From Gracilibacillus alcaliphilus (lineage in GTDB: Bacteria > Bacillota > Bacilli > Bacillales > Amphibacillaceae), in NCBI RefSeq assembly GCF_016909015.1, contig NZ_JAFBFA010000002.1, forward strand, positions 62,001 through 126,000: DNA of 64,000 nucleotides. The letters run 5' to 3'. Position 1 is the stretch's first letter. Each line of letters starts with the position of its first letter. The notes under the pieces were generated by a model that worked only from the letters and a program-made list of their open reading frames with translations, ran no database searches and was not told where the DNA came from. Shown here in pieces: positions 7,911 through 15,075 of this stretch. Made by a program: the position numbers and the translations under genes.

Positions 7911-9125
7911 TTAGTCGATAACCTGAACTTGTAATAATTTTTGGAAATAACCTGAAGCAAACGGCGAGAATGTGTTCTTCATAAAGATCTCCCAGCTAGG
8001 TTTGGCATACAGATCCAGCAGCCAGATACGCTGTTCATTATCTAGTACAAATTCCAGCATTAGTTCACTTATACCTTCATCTATTAGTATTTCACTAACT
8101 TGTAAGGCACACTTCGCCATCTTTTTCAGTTGATAAGAAGGGATCTTTGTTTCTGTAACTGGCTGTAAGTTTCCATCCAAGTGATGTTTTCCATACTGTA
8201 AAACCAGTTCCCATTCACTTGTATGAATGGTATGGATACGAATGGTATAAGGTTCATGAAATGTAGTTGCTTCTTGTAAAACCGTATGACTCAGCCCTTT
8301 AGGAAAATAAGCCGCTATCAGCTGTTCTAAAGCTTGATAACGATCTTGCTTGCTGGAACCTATCGTCGCTGTAAATGATCCCTGGTGTCTTTCGATATAT
8401 ACTGCTTGATGATTTTGCTGATTATACAGGTAGACCGGCTTTTGTTCCAACTTTTGTGCAAGTGTTTCAAACGAAGGCTTGAAGATACATTCTGGTAAAA
8501 GATAAGACAAGTCCTGACGTTGTATTAGCTGATCATATATTTTCCATTTGTTAAAAAAATCAGGATTAAATATAATAGAATGTGCAGTCAAATAGTTTTT
8601 TGTCTGCTTAATAGATGGATGAGATTCTATGGTGCGATTAGGCAGACGGTTATAAATTATAGGCGGTATATCAAGAGTTATGGACTGCCACTGTTGATCT
8701 TTCCAGATGAGTCCCGTTAATTGATCTTGCTGGATGTCGACTTGATCGGCAGTGAAAAAAATAACCTTGAAACCAAGCACCTCGCCCGTTTCTGCCATTT
8801 CCTGCAGCAGTGTTTCCCATTTTGATTGATTGGGATGTTGATGTAACATAACTGCAAATGGATGATAAATGGAAGCGTACTCGTCTTCTTTTAAGATCAT
8901 GATTTTGCCAGCTTCATTTACTTGCAGCTGATAAGCCAGGGCGGACGATAAATATATTTGATCTGCCTGTTTTTGGTGGCTTAATATATCATAAGGGAGA
9001 CGCTTAGTTTTATGTTGAAGGAAGCGGGCCGGCTGAAAAGATGAATAATCCGTTTGCGGGATAATCATCCGGTACTTATCACTGGCATATATGGTCACCT
9101 TATATACATGTTCGATGTTCAACAC
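7911..9125 (-). CDS. YheC/YheD-like endospore coat-associated protein
   Basis: A 404-residue protein of the YheC/YheD family, which has an ATP-grasp-like C-terminal half (FHEPYTIRIHT, ELMLEFVLDNEQRIWLLDLY, AKPSWEIF) and an N-terminal part with PIIYNRLPNR. Members are associated with the spore coat; the substrate of the ATP-grasp fold is not known. Only one copy is present, where B. subtilis has yheC and yheD. The start is uncertain: GTG at 9125 and TTG at 9122 both overlap the best ribosome binding site (AGAAGG). It is divergent from yheB. A GCATATAATG sequence upstream on the minus strand resembles a sigma-E -10. Confidence 0.8.
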   Translation of the reverse strand: MLNIEHVYKVTIYASDKYRMIIPQTDYSSFQPARFLQHKTKRLPYDILSHQKQADQIYLSSALAYQLQVNEAGKIMILKEDEYASIYHPFAVMLHQHPNQSKWETLLQEMAETGEVLGFKVIFFTADQVDIQQDQLTGLIWKDQQWQSITLDIPPIIYNRLPNRTIESHPSIKQTKNYLTAHSIIFNPDFFNKWKIYDQLIQRQDLSYLLPECIFKPSFETLAQKLEQKPVYLYNQQNHQAVYIERHQGSFTATIGSSKQDRYQALEQLIAAYFPKGLSHTVLQEATTFHEPYTIRIHTIHTSEWELVLQYGKHHLDGNLQPVTETKIPSYQLKKMAKCALQVSEILIDEGISELMLEFVLDNEQRIWLLDLYAKPSWEIFMKNTFSPFASGYFQKLLQVQVID

Positions 9126-9315
9126 CTTCTTTTTTCATCAGGATACGATTTGTCGAAAAGCACTTAGAAAAAAAGACATCAGCGTCCTTGGTGATCCAGC
9201 TGAAGGGCTCTTATGGCTGTCCTGATAGAAATTTAATCGTAATGCTTGTTAACTTATTGCTACATTATATGCATGGATCAAGCGGCTATTCATTATAGAA
9301 AGGCGGAAGAATAAA

Positions 9316-10428
9316 TTGGATATCTGGATGACAATCTTGTTGATGGTTATCATTGGCGCTTTTATTGGTGGTTTAACCAACTATCTTGCCATTAAAATGT
9401 TATTTCATCCCCATCAACCGAAATATATTGGTAAATGGCGGGTTCCCTTTACACCTGGTGTGATTCCCAAAAGACGTGATCAATTAGCGAAACAGTTAGG
9501 ACAATTAGTTGTAAATCATTTGCTTACTGTGGAAAGTCTCCAACTCAAACTGCAGGATCCTGTGTTAAAACAGCAGCTGGAACAAAAGGCAGTCAACGAG
9601 TGGGAGAACTTCCTGCAGCAATCGACGACTATACAGCATTTACACGTAAATATAGACGGCGATCACCTGCAGGCACAACTGGCTGACCGTATTGTAGATC
9701 AGGTGGAAGCCATGATAGAGACACACAGAGAAGAGGCAATTAGTCAGTGGCTGGATCGTATTATCAATCAGGAAGACTTAAAAAAAATGGAACAGCTGTT
9801 ACGAGAAAAGCTAGTCCTGTTATTAAGCAGTGATATGACAAAACAGAAAATGGAATTAATTATTCAGAGCTATGCCGCTTCCAAAGGATTTGCAGGAAAA
9901 ATGATTTTGTCGATGATTAGCGGAGAGGAACTAGCTGGCAAAGTCCAGCGACTACTCGCAGATTATCTGTTATCTGCAGACGGGAGGGCGTGGCTGCGGG
10001 AAGTATTAGAAAAGGAGTGGCATGACATAAGGTCTGAAAAAGTCCAGATTATTGAACCCATATTAAAGAAAGAAAGCACGCAACAAGTATTATATAGCAT
10101 TATTAAAGCACAATTGCCAGTGAATAAATGGCTTTCTGCCCCTTTGCAGGAAATGTTGCGCCCTTACTCTGATCAATTCAAACAAGAGGTCATTCCGCGA
10201 GTAGTTCAGCGTTTATTAGAGAGCTTGTCAGGAAATACGGCAAAGATTTTACAAGAAATGAAAGTGGCTGAGATGGTGGAGAACCAAGTAGCTGAGTTTC
10301 CAATCAGCCGGATTGAAGAATTGGTTTTATCAATATCACGTAAGGAGTTTACCTTAATTACATATTTGGGTGCCCTGTTAGGAGGAATAATTGGATTAAT
10401 TCAAGCGATCCTCTTTATCGTGTTTTGA
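9316..10428 (+). CDS. yheB: DUF445 membrane protein YheB
   Basis: A 370-residue protein of the DUF445/UPF0754 family, of unknown function. The N-terminal membrane helix (about 5-27, with GAFIGGLTNYLAIKMLFHP) and the C-terminal helix (about 350-370, GALLGGIIGLIQAILF) flank a large soluble helical middle. The N-terminal motif FTPGVIPKRRDQLA is typical of the family. Start codon is TTG, with AAAGGCGG eight bases before it. The gene is followed by yheA, the same order as in B. subtilis. Confidence 0.92.
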   Translation: MDIWMTILLMVIIGAFIGGLTNYLAIKMLFHPHQPKYIGKWRVPFTPGVIPKRRDQLAKQLGQLVVNHLLTVESLQLKLQDPVLKQQLEQKAVNEWENFLQQSTTIQHLHVNIDGDHLQAQLADRIVDQVEAMIETHREEAISQWLDRIINQEDLKKMEQLLREKLVLLLSSDMTKQKMELIIQSYAASKGFAGKMILSMISGEELAGKVQRLLADYLLSADGRAWLREVLEKEWHDIRSEKVQIIEPILKKESTQQVLYSIIKAQLPVNKWLSAPLQEMLRPYSDQFKQEVIPRVVQRLLESLSGNTAKILQEMKVAEMVENQVAEFPISRIEELVLSISRKEFTLITYLGALLGGIIGLIQAILFIVF

Positions 10429-10510
10429 TTGTCTGTTATAGTGGTAAAGTACATGTAGGAGACATATGTATGAAATGGAAGCACTACAATTTTTAGGAGG
10501 ATTTTATTTT

Positions 10511-10858
10511 ATGTCAAACATTTATGACAGTGCACATGCTTTAGAGAAAGCCATTCAAGAAAGTGAAGAATTCCAGGATTTGAAGTCTGCTTATGATACA
10601 GTCATGAACGATGCAACTTCTAAGCAAATGTTCGATAACTTCCGTAACACACAATTAGAACTGCAGCAGAAACAAATGCAAGGTATCGAGATCACAGAAG
10701 AAGAAATTGAAAAAGCGAAACAAGTAGTTGAACTTGTACAGCAGCATGAAACAATTTCAAAATTGATGGAACAAGAACAACGTGTCAATGTACTAATAAA
10801 CGACATTAGCCGCATTATTACGAAACCTTTAGAAGAATTATATGGTGCTCAACAATAA
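10511..10858 (+). CDS. yheA: YlbF/YmcA-family protein YheA
   Basis: A 115-residue all-helical protein of the YheA/YmcA/YlbF superfamily. YlbF and YmcA act with YaaT as the Y-complex that modulates RNase Y; YheA itself has no settled role. The Gln/Glu-rich central helix (FRNTQLELQQKQMQGIEI) and the C-terminal VNVLINDISRIITKPLEEL are family features. The ATG at 10511 follows AGGAGG by ten bases; a longer frame starting at 10466 lacks a ribosome binding site. It is 80 bp after yheB, with a terminator behind it. Confidence 0.93.
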   Translation: MSNIYDSAHALEKAIQESEEFQDLKSAYDTVMNDATSKQMFDNFRNTQLELQQKQMQGIEITEEEIEKAKQVVELVQQHETISKLMEQEQRVNVLINDISRIITKPLEELYGAQQ

Positions 10859-10878
10859 GAGGATATAGCATGTTGACG

Positions 10879-10908
10879 AGCGTTACAGATAAACTGTGAC
10901 GCTTGTTT
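10879..10908 (+). terminator. Terminator after yheA
   Basis: AGCGTTACAG (10879-10888) pairs with CTGTGACGCT (10894-10903) through a short ATAAA loop, followed by TGTTTT. Confidence 0.75.
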
Positions 10909-10985
10909 TATGTCATCTTAATGTAAACTTGCTAGCAGAGAGGATAAATAAGTTTAATGAGTGCATTTCAGGGGAAATGACTAAA

Positions 10986-11205
10986 AGTGCGTGTTCAAAA
11001 AGTTCGATAAAAAGGACCAAGAAGTTCAAGGCGGCGCCGATTTGAGCAATGGAGCGTATGCTTTTAATACGTGAGTAGCGGACTTACACAGGAAGTGTTG
11101 ACTTCTGCGTTACCCACACGCTGTGGGTGATTTTAGTAGAAGTTCCTCTATTGCCAACGCAGAAATTCAATGCGTCATTTTTATTGGACTTTTTGAACAA
11201 CCTCT
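10986..11205. repeat. Hairpin-array element, copy A (220 bp)
   Basis: Non-coding element with inverted ends (GTGTTCAAAAAGTTCGATAA on the left, the complement of TTGTTCAAAAAGTCCAATAA on the right). Inside are mini-hairpins ACAC-AGGAA-GTGT (11086-11098) and ACCCAC-ACGCT-GTGGGT (11112-11128). The right-hand part, about 150 bp, is nearly identical, in inverted orientation, to copy B at 61966. It lies between yheA and yhaQ. Confidence 0.85.
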
Positions 11206-11273
11206 ATAAAGAAATTTTATGAAACTTTTCACTTCATTTTGCGTATGTAATAAAAGAAAGGAGTGTGGGAAAT

Positions 11274-12173
11274 TTGACGTTGAAATTAGAAAATGTAACA
11301 AAGCAGTTTGGCAGTTTTACGGCAGTCGATCATTTATCATTAGAAATACCAGATCATACTATCTTTGGTTTTCTAGGTGCTAACGGTGCGGGTAAGACAA
11401 CAACTTTTCGGATGATTTTAAATTTGATTGACCAAACTTCAGGTACTATAACTTGGAATGACCAAAAAATTGACTACAGTAGGACAGATGAGATTGGATA
11501 TTTACCAGAAGAGCGAGGACTCTATCCGAAATTAAAAGTAAAGGATCAATTGATTTATCTTGGTAAGTTAAGAGGGATGCAGAAGCAACAAGCAGAAGCA
11601 GAATTGATTACCTGGTTAGACCGCTTGAAAGTACCGCACTATTTGGATAAAAAGGTGGAAGAGCTTTCAAAAGGAAACCAGCAAAAAATACAATTTATTT
11701 CTGCAGTGATACATAAGCCTAAATTATTAATCTTGGATGAGCCGTTTTCTGGTCTGGACCCTGTTAATGTAGAGCTTTTGAAGGAAGCGGTAGTGGATCT
11801 TAAAGAATCCGGTACATCGATTGTTTTTTCCTCCCACCGGATGGAGCATGTCGAAGAGCTTTGCCAGCATTTATGTATGATGCAGCATGGCAGACCGATT
11901 CTTGACGGAAACTTACGGGAAATTAAGCGTTCTTTTGGTAAGAAGAACTTAGCAATTGAAGCCGATTTTGACTTAGGTTTTGTGGAAAAAATCCCAGGTG
12001 TTGTGAAGGTGAAGTATCTGCAGGATAGTATCTTGTGTCAAATCGAGAATGAAGCAGTCTCCCAAACGGTGTTACAAGAAATTACCGGAAAAGGCTTCAT
12101 TCGCAAATTTCAATTAGATGAGCCAAGCCTGAATGATATTTTTATTGAGAAAGCAGGTGAGTCTTATGAATAA
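11274..12173 (+). CDS. yhaQ: ABC transporter ATPase YhaQ (NatA-like)
   Basis: ATP-binding subunit of a putative sodium/drug exporter working with YhaP. Walker A GANGAGKTT, signature LSKGNQQK (a divergent form typical of NatA-like ATPases), Walker B LLILDEPFSGLDP and switch His in SSHRM. The C-terminal 80 residues are the extension usual for this subfamily. I choose TTG at 11274, ten bases after AAAGGAG, over the GTG at 11265 that almost touches the ribosome binding site. The stop codon overlaps the yhaP start by 8 bp, indicating translational coupling. Repeat element A sits about 70 bp upstream. Confidence 0.93.
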   Translation: MTLKLENVTKQFGSFTAVDHLSLEIPDHTIFGFLGANGAGKTTTFRMILNLIDQTSGTITWNDQKIDYSRTDEIGYLPEERGLYPKLKVKDQLIYLGKLRGMQKQQAEAELITWLDRLKVPHYLDKKVEELSKGNQQKIQFISAVIHKPKLLILDEPFSGLDPVNVELLKEAVVDLKESGTSIVFSSHRMEHVEELCQHLCMMQHGRPILDGNLREIKRSFGKKNLAIEADFDLGFVEKIPGVVKVKYLQDSILCQIENEAVSQTVLQEITGKGFIRKFQLDEPSLNDIFIEKAGESYE

Positions 12174-13416
12174 GTTTTGGACTGTTTTTTCTTATACTTT
12201 TTCTTCGAAGATTAAATCCAAATCATTTATTATTACAACCGCCTTGTTTATCGGGTTTATTTTCCTTTTATCTAATATTGATTCTCTGGTGGACGCATTT
12301 GGTTCAGAGGAAGAAGGAGATAAGATTGCTGTTGTTACGGAACAAGAAGGCTATTATCAGCTGTTACAAGAAAGTACCACTGATGAGTTAACATTGGAAT
12401 CCTATGAAGGAACATTGGAAGACGCCCAGTCGGATGTATTAAATGAAGAATTCCAGGGTGTATTAGAAATAAGAGAATCTGCGGAAGGACTGCCTGAAGC
12501 AACTTACTATGGTACAGATAATTTAAATCAAGCGACGGAAGGGATGTTGACCGCACAATTACAGCAAATCAAAGTCGCGGAAGTTATGAATCAGGCAGGT
12601 ATTGATGAAGGAACGCTTGCTGCTTTGTATGAACCAGTGGCATTTGATCAAGAAATGATGTCAGCAGAAGGAGATTCAGGAACAGCAGCAAAGTCTGAAG
12701 AAGAGCGAATGGGAGCAACCATGCTAGTCTATGTGATCTTATTCTTGCTCTATTTTGCAGTTATTGCCTATGGTAATATGATTGCCATGGATATTGCCAA
12801 TGAGAAAACATCCCGTGTCATGGAAATTTTGATCTCGAGTTCTTCGCCAATCAGTCAAATGTTCGCCAAGATTCTAGGAATCGGTTTAGCTGGTTTAACC
12901 CAAATGTTACTCCTCTTTGGAGCAGGTTATTTCATGCTGGTTCAACAAGATGAGAATGGTATGCTCAGTGATCTAGGGTTAAATGAAGTGAGTGCAGGTA
13001 CATTTATATATGCGATTATCTTCTTTATCCTAGGCTATTTCTTATATGCTACCTTGGCAGCTATGTTAGGTTCATTGGTCAGCAGAACCGAAGATGTACA
13101 GCAGTTAATGATGCCAGTCACCTTATTAATCGTTGCAGCGTTTGTTATTGCGATGATGGGCTTAGGTATGCCAGAATCCGGATTGGTTGTGGTTTCATCG
13201 TTTATCCCATTCTTTGCACCAATGACCATGTTTCTTCGCGTAGGTCTGCTGGATATTCCATTTTGGGAAATTGCCGTCAGCATAGGAATCTTAGTTGCAT
13301 CTATCCTTGTGTTGGCTTGGCTGGGCGCCAAAATTTATCGCGGTGGTGTCTTAATGTATGGATCATCCACTTCTTTGAAGGATTTCAAAAAGGCCTTACA
13401 GTTGTCTAAAAAATAA
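12166..13416 (+). CDS. yhaP: ABC transporter permease YhaP (NatB-like)
   Basis: Membrane subunit of the YhaQP exporter, 416 residues, ABC2-type family. One N-terminal helix (about 23-40) is followed by a large extracytoplasmic acidic domain (about 41-190), then five or more membrane helices (LVYVILFLLYFAVIAYGNMI onward). The conserved amphipathic motif NEKTSRVMEILISSSSP lies after the second helix, as in NatB and CcmB-like permeases. The ATG at 12166 has GGTGAG before it and overlaps the end of yhaQ. A strong terminator follows. The substrate is unknown; sodium is inferred from NatAB. Confidence 0.92.
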   Translation: MNKFWTVFSYTFSSKIKSKSFIITTALFIGFIFLLSNIDSLVDAFGSEEEGDKIAVVTEQEGYYQLLQESTTDELTLESYEGTLEDAQSDVLNEEFQGVLEIRESAEGLPEATYYGTDNLNQATEGMLTAQLQQIKVAEVMNQAGIDEGTLAALYEPVAFDQEMMSAEGDSGTAAKSEEERMGATMLVYVILFLLYFAVIAYGNMIAMDIANEKTSRVMEILISSSSPISQMFAKILGIGLAGLTQMLLLFGAGYFMLVQQDENGMLSDLGLNEVSAGTFIYAIIFFILGYFLYATLAAMLGSLVSRTEDVQQLMMPVTLLIVAAFVIAMMGLGMPESGLVVVSSFIPFFAPMTMFLRVGLLDIPFWEIAVSIGILVASILVLAWLGAKIYRGGVLMYGSSTSLKDFKKALQLSKK

Positions 13417-13420
13417 TTGT

Positions 13421-13460
13421 AAAACTACCTCAACCGGGATAGATGGTGAGGTAGTTTTTT
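13421..13460 (+). terminator. Terminator of yhaQP
   Basis: AAAACTACCTCA (13421-13432) pairs with TGAGGTAGTTTT (13447-13458) and is followed by TT; it starts four bases after the stop codon. Confidence 0.9.
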
Positions 13461-13699
13461 ATTGTTTTAAAGGTAAAGCTATAATCTTTGAAGGGCAAAG
13501 ATAGGTGGTCTATGTGATCGAAAGAGCTGTCTGGAGGCAGTGAAGAGTAAAGATAAGCTTTATCTCATCAGCAAGCGGTAGGGGTAAAAAAATCTTGTAA
13601 TGATTTGAATTTTATCGCAGTGTAACTGGCTGTAAGGCTCCACCTTCAAGAAATAAGGGAACACGTCACCTCTAAATAGGAGATCCAGAGCCTGATTGA

Positions 13700-13816
13700 T
13701 TCAACTAACATTCAGTGGGGAGGGAGGAAACAGACTGAGTTCGCAACCTCGTGACGCAACGTCTGCCTAACACCCTTATGCGTCGAAACCCCACTCAACG
13801 AAGTTTTACTTTGTAT
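13700..13816. repeat. Short dispersed element, family 2, copy F1
   Basis: It begins TTCAACTAACATTCAGTGGG and ends ACGAAGTTTTACTTTG, with AGTGGGG/CCCCACT as inner inverted arms. A shorter copy is at 56341-56411. It also contains a TTCGCAACCTCGTGACGCAAC block similar to a module of element C. Its right end touches the LexA-like box of yhaO. Confidence 0.6.
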
Positions 13817-13830
13817 CGAACGTGCATTCT
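13817..13830 (+). promoter_or_regulatory. LexA-like box at the yhaO promoter
   Basis: CGAACGTGCATTCT matches the Gram-positive SOS box CGAACRNRYGTTYG with mismatches only in the right half-site (ATTC for GTTC, final T). It lies just upstream of the yhaO -10 (13845-13850). The B. subtilis yhaONM unit has been reported as LexA-regulated, which supports the reading. Confidence 0.55.
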
Positions 13831-13841
13831 TATGTGTGCTT

Positions 13842-13850
13842 TGGTACAAT
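13842..13850 (+). promoter_or_regulatory. Extended -10 promoter of yhaO
   Basis: TGGTACAAT is an extended -10 with no strong -35, 20 bases before the yhaO start codon. Confidence 0.55.
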
Positions 13851-13870
13851 AAAGGAAAGGAAGTGATCAA

Positions 13871-15064
13871 ATGAAACAAGTATCCTTTATTCACTGTGCT
13901 GATCTGCATCTGGACAGCCCTTTTAAAGGGTTGACCTATATACCGTCAGATAGGCTGGAAGATATCCGCCAAAGTACATTCCACGTACTGGCCAATCTGA
14001 CAAAGGCAGCTATTGAGCATAAGGTTGATTTTGTGTTGATGGTAGGAGATATCTTTGATCAGGCAGAACAGAGTATGCAGGCACATATGGCTTTGCGTCA
14101 AGCCTTTACCAAGCTGCAGGCACATGATATTCCTGTTTACATGTCCTTTGCTAATCATGATTTTTTGCAAGGTCAATCTTTTCCTCATCATTATCCGGAG
14201 AATGTCTATTGGTTTGATAGTGAACAAGTGCAGGCACTGCCTTTTTATAAAGAAGGTGAATTACTAGCACAAATATATGGCTTTAGTTACGAGCAACGTG
14301 CCATTTACATAGATAAAAGTAAGGAATACAAGAAGACCTCTGATTCCTGCCTGCATATTGCTACATTACATGGCAGTAAAGGAAAAACAGAACATGCTGC
14401 ATATGCCCCCTTTCAATTACAGGGCTTAAGAGAGATGGGCTTTGATTACTGGGCGCTTGGTCATATTCATAAACGCGAAATATTATCTACCAATCCGGTT
14501 ATCGCTTATCCTGGCAATATGCAAGGCAGGTCAATAAAAGAGACAGGAGAGAAAGGCTGCTATTTAGTTACCCTGTCTGAACATGACACAGATCTTCATT
14601 TTCTTCCTCTTGCCCCAATTATTTTTGAAAAGAGACAGATTTCTTTGAAAGAATATCATCAGCTAGATTGGTTAGCCGAGTTTATGATGACGGAAATAAA
14701 CAGGGAGCAGCTGCATACTGTTTTTTTACAATTAGAATGTCTCGATGTCCAAGTTGATCAGGAAGCTTGGTTTCTTGATGGAAAGGTGACGGAAATGATC
14801 GATTATGCGAATCAGCAAGCGGAAAACACCTTTTTGATTGGATTAAAATGGCGGCCTGCCAAGACGCAGTTAAGGGGACAGACTGGCGGACGATTTTTGG
14901 AAGAAGTAGAAGCTGTGTTTGCTGGTAATGAGGTGCCGGAAGTGATGAAAACAATGATCACACACCCAGAAGGGAAAAAGTGGACGATGGATTGGGAAGA
15001 AGCCGAACAAACAGCTATTAACGAAGAAGCTAGGCATTTATTGGATCGTTTACTAAGGGAATAG
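13871..15064 (+). CDS. yhaO: DNA repair exonuclease YhaO (SbcD/Mre11-like)
   Basis: Metallophosphoesterase-type nuclease, the Mre11/SbcD-like partner of YhaN. The metal-binding motifs are clear: DLHLDSP (Asp11/His13), GDIFDQ near residue 59, NHD near 96, HGSKG near 167 and GHIHKRE near 203. The length of 397 residues is usual. The ATG follows AGGAAGTGATC. It overlaps nothing and is 11 bp before yhaN, so the two form an operon. The promoter carries a LexA-like box. Presumed role: processing of DNA ends during double-strand break repair. Confidence 0.95.
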   Translation: MKQVSFIHCADLHLDSPFKGLTYIPSDRLEDIRQSTFHVLANLTKAAIEHKVDFVLMVGDIFDQAEQSMQAHMALRQAFTKLQAHDIPVYMSFANHDFLQGQSFPHHYPENVYWFDSEQVQALPFYKEGELLAQIYGFSYEQRAIYIDKSKEYKKTSDSCLHIATLHGSKGKTEHAAYAPFQLQGLREMGFDYWALGHIHKREILSTNPVIAYPGNMQGRSIKETGEKGCYLVTLSEHDTDLHFLPLAPIIFEKRQISLKEYHQLDWLAEFMMTEINREQLHTVFLQLECLDVQVDQEAWFLDGKVTEMIDYANQQAENTFLIGLKWRPAKTQLRGQTGGRFLEEVEAVFAGNEVPEVMKTMITHPEGKKWTMDWEEAEQTAINEEARHLLDRLLRE

Positions 15065-15075
15065 GAGGTGAAGCG

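Noticed and set aside
9151..9157. Spo0A box (TGTCGAA) between the YheC/YheD-like gene and yheB
   Set aside because: A single seven-base match with no second box or promoter at the right distance; expected by chance at this rate.
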